Assembly: GCA_036490715.1 (NCBI GenBank)
Contig: DASXDL010000030.1
Span: forward strand, 124,001 to 188,000
Reading direction: 5' to 3'
DNA length: 64,000 bases
Source: FEN-1191 sp036490715
GTDB taxonomy: Bacteria; Pseudomonadota; Gammaproteobacteria; Steroidobacterales; Steroidobacteraceae
The position numbers were made by a program, and so were the translations under genes. The notes beneath the pieces are model-generated. The model was not told the DNA's origin. It saw only the letters and a program-made list of their open reading frames with translations, and ran no database searches. Numbering within the stretch: the stretch's first letter is position 1; each line of letters begins with the position of its first letter. Of this stretch, positions 52,158 to 60,452 are shown in pieces.

Positions 52158-52784
52158 ATGGTGCGCAGACAGCTCACAAAACCCAGGAAAGCCGCCACTC
52201 AGGAGCGATCGCGCGCAACTGTCGACGCCTTGGTGGAAGCGACTGCTCGCATTCTCGTCAGGGAAGGCTTCGACAAGGCCAGCACCAACCGCATCGCCGA
52301 AGTGGCTGGGGTGAGCGTCGGCTCGCTGTATCAGTATTTTCCCGGCAAGGAGGCCCTTGTGGCTGCCGTCATCGAGCGTCACCAGCAGGAGGTCATGCAA
52401 ACGGTCCGGGGTGAGCTGGCGGAGGCTCTGGCCGAGCCGGTCGACAAGGCGGTGCGCAAGCTTGTCGCGGTCGCGGTAAAGGCACACCGTGTCGACCCCA
52501 GGCTGCATCGTGTGCTTGCGGAGCAGGTTCCCCGTGTGGGCAAGCTGGAGAAGGTGGAGACATTCAATCGTGAGAACTACACCCTGTTCCGCACCTACTT
52601 AGAGAGCCACCGGGACGAACTGTATGTCGGTGACCTGGACCTCGCATCATTTGTATGCGTGACCGCCATCGAGGCGTTGACGCACAACGCAGTGCTGCAC
52701 TATTCCGGGACGCTTTCGGAGGAAATGATGGAAGCGTTAATCGACGAGGGCGCGCGTCTGGTAACCGGATATCTGAGGGGATGA
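52158..52784 (+). CDS. TetR-family regulator
   Basis: A 208-residue regulator. The HTH region is TKPRKAATQERSRATVDALV, then STNRIAEVAGVSVGSLYQYF with PGKEALVAAVI. The C-terminal ligand domain is all helical. ATG 52158 follows TTGAGGGGCG; readings upstream to 52023 are antisense to dinB. It is likely to repress the divergent dinB gene through the shared 120-base region. Confidence 0.92.
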   Translation: MVRRQLTKPRKAATQERSRATVDALVEATARILVREGFDKASTNRIAEVAGVSVGSLYQYFPGKEALVAAVIERHQQEVMQTVRGELAEALAEPVDKAVRKLVAVAVKAHRVDPRLHRVLAEQVPRVGKLEKVETFNRENYTLFRTYLESHRDELYVGDLDLASFVCVTAIEALTHNAVLHYSGTLSEEMMEALIDEGARLVTGYLRG

Positions 52785-52798
52785 TATGGGTTGACTCA

Positions 52799-53099
52799 TG
52801 AAAAGCCTCGCCCGTCGATCGGGACCTTGAGGCTGCGCATCGGATGTACTGGAAAAGCCCCAAGCGGCGTCCAGACCGACGCAGCAGTTTTGAGACAGCT
52901 CAACCGCGGAGAGAACCTCCCATGTGCCAGTATCTCGTGATCGATCAGCACGCGCAGGATCGCCTCCTTGTCGGTGAATCACTGGTAGAGCGTGCCGATG
53001 CTGGTGCCGGCTGTTGCGGCGATGGCGTTGGTGGTCAATGACAGGTACCTGTGCGCTCGATGAGCCGCATGGCCGCCTCTGATATGAGCCCGATCTTCT
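52799..53099 (-). pseudogene. Decayed TetR-family regulator gene
   Basis: The minus strand reads KIGLISEAAMRLIERTGTCH then stops; shifting frame continues LTTNAIAATAGTSIGTLYQ, ends at TGA where a Tyr codon is expected, and goes on FTDKEAILRVLIDHEILAHG. These are the TetR HTH and helix 4. The frameshift and nonsense change make it non-functional; the ligand domain is mostly gone. It is a different lineage from the intact TetR at 52158. Confidence 0.6.
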
Positions 53100-53102
53100 G
53101 AA

Positions 53103-53375
53103 CCCGAGGCCAGCCGGGCTATTCCAAATTCTGCACCTGAAGGCGCAGTGCGCGTTGAGGACGTCGCGGTTGGCACGATGGTCCTGACAGCGAGCGGAGA
53201 AGCGCGCGGCGTGCGCTGGGTTGGACATCGCACTGTGAACTGTGCGCTCGCCCCGGGCCCGACCGGCGACGATCCGAATCTGCTTGCTTGAGGTCACCTA
53301 CCAAGATCATGGCCCGCGGGACGGGCACCCGGCGCGACGGCTTTACGGCTGGCTCGGCCACTCCTCTACATCCCT
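53103..53375 (+). pseudogene. Hint-domain remnant
   Basis: Frame 53145-53291 encodes AVRVEDVAVGTMVLTASGEA then RGVRWVGHRTVNCALAPGP, ending at TGA. This matches the Hint_2 domain pattern (VEDLxxGDLVLTxxGxxxPVRWxGxR) found in self-processing or large surface proteins. Beyond the stop, a shifted frame gives DHGPRDGHPARRLYGWLGHS, plausibly the next strand. No start or N-terminal part survives. Confidence 0.45.
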
Positions 53376-53560
53376 TGACGCACTCGAGCTGCTGCATGCT
53401 CGTGGAATAGTGAAATCTCCTATCGCCGGGAATGACTCAGGCTGGCCGTCGGTTGGTCAGCCCGTGTCGACCGCGTCATTTGTGCAGGCGCGAATTTCCG
53501 GTGTCACGAGCCACCTTGGAACTCAGCGGCTGCCCGCCCCGATGGAGATGAGTCTTCTGC
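53376..53560. other. Non-coding, gene-graveyard sequence
   Basis: No supported gene. The short plus-strand open frame across this stretch has no ribosome-binding site, no recognisable family and unfavourable composition, so I treat it as chance. Confidence 0.45.
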
Positions 53561-54043
53561 TCACGCAGGGCCGCGCTCCAAAGCTGCCCGGTCAGCGCCA
53601 TGCACGCCCGGTGGTCTGCAGACACTGCAGCGTGGCGCCCGCAGGGTCCAGCGGTCGGTCACCAGCACCGCACCGCAATCCCGGCAGCCACCCAGCAACA
53701 GCTCGTCGGCCCGTACCAGCGTGGTCAGCAGGAACACCGCGTGCTCGAAGGTGATCAGACCCTCCGGGATCAGACCACGATAGGCCTCGTAGGCCTGGCA
53801 CAGCAGCTCGCCACGCGCCAACGACGGCAGTGAGCGCGCCAGCTCCGGCGTCGGATCGCTCGGCAAGGCACCAAGCAGGCGACACAGGCTGGCCAACAAC
53901 GCCGCCTCCTGCCGCACCCGGCCGGTGCGCATGAAAAATGTCACCTGCTGCGGCGACTTACCGCGATGGCGCACCACCTCGGTGCCCTGGGCATCGCTGA
54001 GGTAGGAACGGTACAGCTTGGTAATGTGTTCAGATTGTGGAAG
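53561..54043 (-). pseudogene. 5'-truncated FlhC-like gene
   Basis: The minus strand encodes ITKLYRSYLSDAQGTEVVRH, RGKSPQQVTFFMRTGRVRQE and the zinc-binding region GGCRDCGAVLVTDRWTLRAP followed by CSVC. It is clearly homologous to the intact FlhC-like protein at 55274-55879 (RIRKLYRSYL, RHRGKSPQQVAFFMRT). About 43 N-terminal residues are missing, and an in-frame stop lies upstream, so it is probably not functional although translation from GTG 53977 could give 138 residues. Confidence 0.7.
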
Positions 54044-54455
54044 TGCACTGGGGCTGCCCGGTTAATCCCGGGAGCGTCGCTCTAAGAGGTCGGACCACGG
54101 TGCGACGTCTGCTGTCGTCCCCCGGAATTACCTTGGATCGAGCGGTAGTAAGTACGCGGGGAAGACGTAGGTAGGGATGAACCTCGGCTGGAGTGGCGCG
54201 GCGCGTCTTTTCTACGAGTGCTCATCCAGCACGAGTCAGCTCTGCACTTTCAGACAGAATTGTCCCTGACCCAGAAGGTCACAACACTCCTGCAAGCGAC
54301 GCCTCAACAGGTTCAATCGAGCTTCCAATTGGTCCTTGATATCGGGCAAATGCGGCTGATTAGGGGACGGTGCAACAAGCCGCCCCGGGACCACTGCTCG
54401 TGCAGCCGTGTGGAAACTGCCATGCTGCGCGCCTGAGCGGTCGCGGGAGCAACAA
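54044..54455. other. Non-coding stretch
   Basis: About 410 bases between the FlhC-like remnant and the DUF4239 gene. No family is recognisable in any frame. It may include eroded sequence and the promoter of the DUF4239 gene. Confidence 0.4.
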
Positions 54456-55235
54456 GTGTCACTCTTTTTGTCCGGATGCCCGCTTTGGCTGACGGCGATC
54501 CTGCTGCTCATCTTGCCCACTGTCGCCGCGACCGGCGCGCTGATACTAATCCGCGGCCACGTGGGCCTCGAGCGGCTGTCCACGAACAACGAGGTCGCGG
54601 GCTTCAAATTTGCGGTGGTGGGCGTCATCTATGCGGTACTGCTCGCATTCGCGGTCATCGTCGTGTGGGAGAGATTCAACCAGGCCGAGGTCGCCGTAGT
54701 AGAGGAGGCCGGCGCCGCCGCGAATGTTTACCGGCTGTGCAGCGGCAATGAGCCTGAAGCACTCGCTACTCGCGCCGCGCTGGGCAACTATCTGCGACTC
54801 GCGATCGCGCGGGACTGGCCTCAGATGGCGACCGAAAAGGAAAGCACCGATGTGACTCGGGCGTTGGATGTGCTTTATGCGTCCGCACTGCGCTTGGCGC
54901 AGACCGATTCGCGACAGCCTGCCGTGGTAGTCGAGCTGCTCAATCAGGTCGACACCATAACCAAGGCCCGCCGCAGCCGGCTGCACTTGGCGGCCGGCAT
55001 CGTTCCGGGCGTGCTGTGGACGGCGCTGACCCTCGGGGGCATCCTGACGGTGGCTTTCACATTCTTCTTCGGTACCGAGAATTTGAATGCCCAACTCATG
55101 ATGACCGGTGTGCTCACGATCATCGTGTTCCTTGGCCTGTTTGTGATCTTAGCTATCGACCACCCTTTTACCGGTCCGGTGCATGTCGGCAGCGGCCCGC
55201 TGCAACACGTGCTCGAAGATTTTGCCGGCCGCTGA
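54456..55235 (+). CDS. DUF4239-like membrane protein
   Basis: A 259-residue protein with two N-terminal helices (LTAILLLILPTVAATGALIL, FKFAVVGVIYAVLLAFAVIV), a soluble helical region with NQAEVAVVEEAGAAANVYRL, and two C-terminal helices (LWTALTLGGILTVAFTFFFG, LMMTGVLTIIVFLGLFVILA). The WERFNxA-VxxEAxA motif after helix 2 is characteristic of DUF4239 (bestrophin-like) proteins. GTG 54456 follows GGGAGC; ATG 54408 is an alternative. Confidence 0.82.
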   Translation: MSLFLSGCPLWLTAILLLILPTVAATGALILIRGHVGLERLSTNNEVAGFKFAVVGVIYAVLLAFAVIVVWERFNQAEVAVVEEAGAAANVYRLCSGNEPEALATRAALGNYLRLAIARDWPQMATEKESTDVTRALDVLYASALRLAQTDSRQPAVVVELLNQVDTITKARRSRLHLAAGIVPGVLWTALTLGGILTVAFTFFFGTENLNAQLMMTGVLTIIVFLGLFVILAIDHPFTGPVHVGSGPLQHVLEDFAGR

Positions 55236-55273
55236 CCGGAATTAGGGCGGATCGGTCGTGCTTACTGATTCGA

Positions 55274-55879
55274 TCATCCGACAGTGCCGTCCACACACGG
55301 CTGGTGTGCGTGCGGGTGCGTCTCGGCGGGGGAGGCGGCAAATCCCGCGCAGACGATGCAGCGCGGGGCGCGCAGCGACCAGCGATCCACGATCAGGGCC
55401 GCGGAGCAGTCACGACAGGACCCGAGTAGCAGTTCATCGCCACGTACCAGACAGGTCAGCAGAAACACCGCATGCTCGAAGCTGATAAGCGCCTCAGGGA
55501 TGAGCCCGCGGTAGGCCTCGTAGGCCTGGCACAGCGACTCGGCGCGTGAGAGCGAGGGCAGCGTGCGTACCAGCTCGGGGGCCGGCTCGCCCGGCAACGC
55601 TCCCAGCAGCCGGTACAGGCTGGCCAGTAGCGCACCCTCCTGTCGCGAGCGCACGGTACGCATGAAGAATGCCACCTGCTGCGGCGACTTACCCCGATGC
55701 CGGATCAGCGACGGCGCCCGCTCATCACACAGGTAGGAGCGGTAGAGCTTGCGAATGCGATCATCGCTCAAGCCGGTCCAGGCGCGGATGGTGTGGGTGC
55801 GCGCTTCCAGGCGAATGAACTGCAGCGCGATGTCAAAGCGCAGTCGGTCGCGGCTGTAGCGGTCGTCACAAATACGCAT
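55274..55879 (-). CDS. FlhC-like transcriptional regulator
   Basis: A 201-residue protein. Its helical N-terminus (RLRFDIALQFIRLEARTHTI, SDDRIRKLYRSYLCDE) matches FlhC in layout, and the zinc site has two CxxC pairs in GSCRDCSAALIVDRWSLRAP and CIVC. FlhC normally forms a complex with FlhD to activate flagellar operons. No flagellar gene is nearby. It is divergent from an FlhD-like gene at 56015, and a truncated second copy lies 1.2 kb away. It may regulate something other than flagella. Confidence 0.85.
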   Translation of the reverse strand: MRICDDRYSRDRLRFDIALQFIRLEARTHTIRAWTGLSDDRIRKLYRSYLCDERAPSLIRHRGKSPQQVAFFMRTVRSRQEGALLASLYRLLGALPGEPAPELVRTLPSLSRAESLCQAYEAYRGLIPEALISFEHAVFLLTCLVRGDELLLGSCRDCSAALIVDRWSLRAPRCIVCAGFAASPAETHPHAHQPCVDGTVG

Positions 55880-56014
55880 GCTGATAGCCTCCCAGCCCGG
55901 TCGGCGACTGCTAGAATGTTACTAGTCACAGATTCGGTACGAATATGACAGAAATCCGTGACGGCTCCAAGTCAGAGTGCGGCAGGATATTTCTTCCAAT
56001 GCTGGAGGAATGCA

Positions 56015-56632
56015 ATGAGCGAGGAATGGGACAGTGCGCTGCTGGCGCCGGTGACCGAGATCAACGAACAGATGCTGCAGCAGCTGCGCGAGCTGGCGCT
56101 GCGTGCGCCGGGCGAGGCCGGCGCCCAGGGGACGCCGCGGCTGATAGCTGTGCTGCGCGAGCAATGGTGCGCGCTCGGACTCGAGGGGCGGCAACGCCTG
56201 GCGGCGGGTCCCTGTCTGCTGCTGGATGCCGGCTTCGCGCAGCCGCAGCGTTGGGAACGCATCGGCGGTTGCGCCGTGATGGACGCCGAGGATCGCGGCG
56301 GCTACTTCCGCGATGCGTTCGGCGTGGCGGTGGTGCGCCGTACGCTGGTACTCGGCTGGCATCTGGCGCGCGCCAACCGCATCACAGCGCGCGTCGCGCT
56401 AGGCATGAGTAGCGCCGCCGCCGAGCGCATCGCCGCCTGCCGCCTCTCGGATCTGGAGGCACTGGCGCAGCGCTCGCCGGCGTGGATCGCGCCGCGCTGG
56501 GAGCAGCAGCCGATCGTCTGGCGGCAGCTGATCGAGGCCGCCAATCGCCGCCAGGGCGCGCAGCTGCGCCAGGCCCAGCTGCGTGGATTGCAGCTACTGG
56601 CGCGCAGCGCCAGCCCACGCGGCAGCGTGTGA
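56015..56632 (+). CDS. FlhD-like protein with central insertion (inferred)
   Basis: A 205-residue protein. The N-terminal ALLAPVTEINEQMLQQLREL resembles the FlhD start (LLKHIYDINLSYLLLAQRL), and NRITARVALGMSSAAAERIA with RLSDLEALAQRSP resembles FlhD KASAMFRLGINEEMATTLAA with TLPQMVKLAETNQ. About 70 residues containing GPCLLLDAGFAQPQRWERIG lie between and are absent from FlhD. Divergent from the FlhC-like gene across about 130 bases. ATG 56015 has GGAGGAA upstream. The FlhD relation is my inference. Confidence 0.72.
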   Translation: MSEEWDSALLAPVTEINEQMLQQLRELALRAPGEAGAQGTPRLIAVLREQWCALGLEGRQRLAAGPCLLLDAGFAQPQRWERIGGCAVMDAEDRGGYFRDAFGVAVVRRTLVLGWHLARANRITARVALGMSSAAAERIAACRLSDLEALAQRSPAWIAPRWEQQPIVWRQLIEAANRRQGAQLRQAQLRGLQLLARSASPRGSV

Positions 56633-56690
56633 AGTCCCGTGGCGGTCAACGACCCATCGGTACACGCGATATGCTAACTTTCCCGGACAC

Positions 56691-57614
56691 ATGTTTGCGC
56701 TCTCGACTCGCGCCCTCACCAAGGTCTATAGCAACGGCGTGCAGGCGCTGCGCGGCGTCGATCTGGACGTCGAGCAGGGCGACTTCTTCGCGCTGCTGGG
56801 ACCCAATGGTGCCGGCAAGACCACGCTGATCGGCATCATCACGTCGCTGGTCAACAAGTCGGGCGGCACCGCCTGTGTATTCGACTATGACATCGACCGG
56901 CAGCTCGAGCGCGCCAAGTCGTGCATCGGCGTGGTGCCGCAGGAGCTGAACTTCAATCAGTTCGAGACCCCGATGACGATCGTAGTCAACCAGGCGGGCT
57001 TCTACGGCATCGCGCGCCCCGAGGCACGGCGGCGCGCCGAGCGCTATCTGCGGCAGCTGCAGCTGTGGGACAAGCGCAATGGCGCGGCGCGCGGCCTGTC
57101 CGGCGGCATGAAACGCCGGCTGATGATTGCGCGGGCGCTGATGCACGAGCCCAGGCTCTTGGTGCTGGATGAACCCACCGCCGGCGTCGACATCGAGGTG
57201 CGGCGCTCGATGTGGGAATTTCTTCGCGGCATCAACGACAACGGCACCACCATCATCCTGACCACCCATTATCTGGAGGAGGCCGAGAATCTGTGCCGCA
57301 ACATCGCGATCATCGACAAGGGCAACATCGTCGAGCGCGATCACATGAGCAACCTGCTGCGCCGTCTGCACACCGAGACCTTCGTGCTCAATACGCGCGA
57401 TGCCGTGGTTTCGGTGCCGGGGGTCGCGGGCTTCGTGTTGCGGCAGGTGGATGCCAATACGCTCGAGGTCGACATCTCCAAGGAGCAGAACCTGAATGAA
57501 CTGTTCGCCGGTCTCACGCCGCTGGGCATCGAAGTGCTGAGCATGCGCAACAAGGTCAACCGCCTGGAGGAGATCTTCATGCGGCTGGTGGAGAGCCGGG
57601 CCGGCCATGCTTGA
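56691..57614 (+). CDS. ABC transporter ATP-binding protein
   Basis: A 307-residue ATPase: Walker A LLGPNGAGKTTLIGI, signature LSGGMKRRLMIARAL, Walker B LLVLDEPTAGVDIEV and switch His in TIILTTHYLEEAE. The GVDIEVRRSMWEFLRGIN segment is typical of the YadG/ABC-2 export class. It overlaps the permease gene by 8 bases. Substrate unknown. Confidence 0.95.
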   Translation: MFALSTRALTKVYSNGVQALRGVDLDVEQGDFFALLGPNGAGKTTLIGIITSLVNKSGGTACVFDYDIDRQLERAKSCIGVVPQELNFNQFETPMTIVVNQAGFYGIARPEARRRAERYLRQLQLWDKRNGAARGLSGGMKRRLMIARALMHEPRLLVLDEPTAGVDIEVRRSMWEFLRGINDNGTTIILTTHYLEEAENLCRNIAIIDKGNIVERDHMSNLLRRLHTETFVLNTRDAVVSVPGVAGFVLRQVDANTLEVDISKEQNLNELFAGLTPLGIEVLSMRNKVNRLEEIFMRLVESRAGHA

Positions 57615-58419
57615 TACCAGCGCCCCGCCGGCCGCGGCCGAGATCTCCTTGGCGGAAATCCGCTGGGTCGGATTTCGCACCATCGTCATCCGCGAGTACG
57701 GCCGCATCATCCGTATCTGGGGCCAGACGCTGGTGCCGGCGGTGGTGACCGCGACCTTGTACTTCGTGATCTTCGGCAGCCTGATCGGTGCTCGCGTCGG
57801 CCCGATGGCCGGGTTCGACTACAAGCAGTACATCGCCCCCGGCCTGATCATGATGCAGGTGATCCAGGTGTCGTATGCCAACGTCGTGTCGTCGTTCTTC
57901 GGCGCCAAGTTCGGCAAGCACGTCGAGGAGCTGCTGGTGTCGCCGCTGCCGAACTGGATCATCGTCGCCGGCTACACCGCCGGCGGCCTGCTGCGCGGGC
58001 TGATGGTCGGACTGATCGTGACGGTGGTGTCGCTGGTATTCACGCGACTGCCGGTGGCGCACCCGGTGGCGCTGGTCGCGGCCGCGCTGCTCAGTTCGGT
58101 GGTGTTCTCCCTGGCCGGCTTCGTCAATGCGATCTTCGCGCGCAATTTCGATCAGGTGAACTGGATCCCGACCTTCATCCTGACGCCGCTGAACTACTTT
58201 GGCGGGGTGTTCTACTCGGTGTCGATGCTGCCGACCTGGGCGCAGAAGGTGTCGATGGCCAATCCGATCCTGCACATGGTGAATGCCTTCCGTTACGGCT
58301 TCCTCGGCGCCTCGGACGTGCACGTGCAGGGCGCGTTCGTGCTGATGCTGGTGCTGGCGGTGACGCTGTTCGCGCTGTGCGTGGGCCTGCTCGACCGCGG
58401 CATCGGCACGCGCGACTAA
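57607..58419 (+). CDS. ABC-2 type permease (YadH-like)
   Basis: A 270-residue membrane protein with six helices. VIREYGRIIRIWGQTLVPAV is the usual N-terminal part, GLIMMQVIQVSYANVVSSFF follows, and the signature region is PTFILTPLNYFGGVFYSVSM with NPILHMVNAFRYGFLG. It makes an exporter with the ATPase just upstream. Confidence 0.94.
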   Translation: MLDTSAPPAAAEISLAEIRWVGFRTIVIREYGRIIRIWGQTLVPAVVTATLYFVIFGSLIGARVGPMAGFDYKQYIAPGLIMMQVIQVSYANVVSSFFGAKFGKHVEELLVSPLPNWIIVAGYTAGGLLRGLMVGLIVTVVSLVFTRLPVAHPVALVAAALLSSVVFSLAGFVNAIFARNFDQVNWIPTFILTPLNYFGGVFYSVSMLPTWAQKVSMANPILHMVNAFRYGFLGASDVHVQGAFVLMLVLAVTLFALCVGLLDRGIGTRD

Positions 58420-58617
58420 GCGGCGCTCGCCCGCACCGACGCACCGGCGTAGGACCCTCGCCAGAGCGCTCGTACGCGGTGCGCCCGAATGGGCCAGCGG
58501 GGCCGAAAGGGCGCCCGGAAAGCGTGCATTCGGTCACCATAATCAATGGCTTGTCATCGGATCTTCACATGCCAGACACATGTTTGAAGGACGCCGGACC
58601 TAGGCTTAGGGTCCACG

Positions 58618-59154
58618 ATGATGAATCGTACCCAAGGCCTGATGGCGCGATTCGACATGGCCGAATACGGCCTGTGTCGACGGCTCAATCGCGCCTCCTC
58701 GGCCCCGATTCTGTGCGCCACGCTGCGCCTGGCCAGTCGCCTGGGTGATGGCATCGCCTGGTACGTGCTGGTGCCGCTGCTGCCACTGATCTTCGGTCGT
58801 GCGGCGGTACTGCCGGCGATCGGCATGGCCGTTACCGGCATCGTCGGCCTGTTGATCTATCGCTGGCTCAAGCACGCGCTGGTGCGCGAGCGCCCGTTCA
58901 TCCGCCACCCGGGCATCACGCTGGCGATGCCGCCGCTGGATCGATACAGCTTCCCGTCGGGTCACACGCTGCATGCGGTGGCCTTCAGCTGGCAGGCGGT
59001 GGCGCACTTTCCGATACTGGCGTGGCTGCTCATTCCCTTCGCTACCCTGGTGGCGTGCTCGCGCGTGGCGCTGGGACTGCACTATCCGAGCGATGTGCTG
59101 GCCGGTGCGACCCTCGGCGCGCTGCTGGCGATGGCGGCACTGGCCGTGTTCTAG
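58618..59154 (+). CDS. PAP2-family phosphatase
   Basis: A 178-residue membrane phosphatase. The three catalytic motifs are KHALVRERPFI, PSGHTLHA and SRVALGLHYPSDVLAG. Candidates include undecaprenyl-pyrophosphate or phosphatidylglycerophosphate phosphatase. The next gene, a glycosyltransferase, begins 8 bases later, suggesting a lipid-glycosylation role. ATG 58621 would remove one residue. Confidence 0.92.
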   Translation: MMNRTQGLMARFDMAEYGLCRRLNRASSAPILCATLRLASRLGDGIAWYVLVPLLPLIFGRAAVLPAIGMAVTGIVGLLIYRWLKHALVRERPFIRHPGITLAMPPLDRYSFPSGHTLHAVAFSWQAVAHFPILAWLLIPFATLVACSRVALGLHYPSDVLAGATLGALLAMAALAVF

Positions 59155-59162
59155 CGGGGCGC

Positions 59163-60344
59163 ATGCGGGTACTGTTCATCTCCGACGTCTACTTCCCGCG
59201 CGTCAACGGCGTTTCCACCTCGATCCGTACTTTTCGCGCCGACCTGCGCGATGCCGGCGTCAGCACGGTGCTGGTGGCGCCGGACTACGCGGTGCGAGCC
59301 GGGAGCGATGAACCCGGGGTGCTGCGAGTCGCCTCGGGGCACATCCCGCGCGATCCGGAGGATCGGCGCATGCGCATCGGCGCGCTGCGCCGCTGCCTGT
59401 CGCAGTTGCAAGGCCAGCACTTTGATCTGGTGCACATCCACACCCCGTTTCTGGCGCACTACGCCGGCGCGAATTTCGCCAGGCGCCGGGGCATTCCGGT
59501 GATCGCGACCTACCACACCTTCTTCGAAGAGTACCTGCACCACTACGTGCCGCTGCTGCCGCGCTCGCTCGGGCGCACGCTGGCCCGGCATTTCACCCGC
59601 TCGCAGTGCGCGCAGCTGAGCGCGATCGTGGCCCCGTCGGCGCCGATGCGCGATCTGCTGCTCGAGTACGGTGTCGCAACGCCGATCCACGTGATCCCGA
59701 CCGGCTTGCCCGCCGACCGCTACCTGCCGGGGGACGGCGCGCGCTTCCGCAGCCGCTTCGGCATTGCGCAGGATCGGCCGCTGCTGCTGTACGTCGGCCG
59801 GGTGGCGCACGAAAAGAACATCGAGTTTCTGCTGCACGCGTTCGTCACGCTGCGGCGCACCCGTCCGGGCGCGTTGCTGGCGATCGCCGGCGAGGGCCCG
59901 GCGCGCGAGCGCCTGCAGACCCTGGTGACCGAGCTGGGCATCGCCGCCGACGTGCAGTTCATCGGCTATCTCGACCGCGAGCGCGGCCTGGCCGACTGCT
60001 ATGCCGCCGCCAACGTGTTCGTGTTTGCCTCGCGCACCGAGACCCAGGGGCTGGTGCTGCTCGAGGCTCTGGCCCAGGGGCGCCCGGTGGTTTCGACCTC
60101 GCATCTGGGCACCGCCTCGATCCTGCAGCCCGGCTGCGGCGCGCGCGTCGCGCCGGAGAGGGCGGACGTCTTCGCACAGAGCATCGAGGCCATCCTGGAT
60201 GATCCGGCGCGTGCCGCGCGGATGTCGGCGCAGGCGCGCAGCTACGCCCAGACCTGGGCCTCGAGCCACATGGCCCGCCGTCTGGCGACGCTGTATCGCG
60301 AGCTCAGCCACCAGCCCGAGGCCGCCGCCATCGTCGCGGCCTAA
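59163..60344 (+). CDS. Glycosyltransferase family 4
   Basis: A 393-residue GT-B enzyme. MRVLFISDVYFPRVNGVSTS is typical of the DgdA/PimB-like subgroup; HIHTPFLAHYAG and YHTFFEEYLHHYVP follow, and the C-terminal half has YVGRVAHEKNIEFLLHAF and the donor-binding TETQGLVLLEALAQGRPVV. It probably glycosylates a lipid at the inner membrane. Likely cotranscribed with PAP2. Confidence 0.93.
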   Translation: MRVLFISDVYFPRVNGVSTSIRTFRADLRDAGVSTVLVAPDYAVRAGSDEPGVLRVASGHIPRDPEDRRMRIGALRRCLSQLQGQHFDLVHIHTPFLAHYAGANFARRRGIPVIATYHTFFEEYLHHYVPLLPRSLGRTLARHFTRSQCAQLSAIVAPSAPMRDLLLEYGVATPIHVIPTGLPADRYLPGDGARFRSRFGIAQDRPLLLYVGRVAHEKNIEFLLHAFVTLRRTRPGALLAIAGEGPARERLQTLVTELGIAADVQFIGYLDRERGLADCYAAANVFVFASRTETQGLVLLEALAQGRPVVSTSHLGTASILQPGCGARVAPERADVFAQSIEAILDDPARAARMSAQARSYAQTWASSHMARRLATLYRELSHQPEAAAIVAA

Positions 60345-60452
60345 ACGTTCACCATAACCTGCGTGCGTCGCGGCAGCCCGACACTCGCGGGCCGCCTGAG
60401 CGAGCGTGCTTGCGTTAAGATCGCCGCGGGGACCTGCTGCGAGCGACTTGGC

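Noticed and set aside
53242..53754. A 170-residue plus-strand open frame
   Set aside because: Its first part overlaps the Hint remnant in another frame and its end is antisense to the FlhC-like remnant.
54236..54628. A 130-residue minus-strand open frame with a helical C-terminus
   Set aside because: Overlaps the start of the DUF4239 gene on the other strand and has no supported start.
56685..58578. The 11-mer GACACATGTTT near 56685 and again near 58566
   Set aside because: Two copies of an 11-mer without flanking similarity are compatible with chance.
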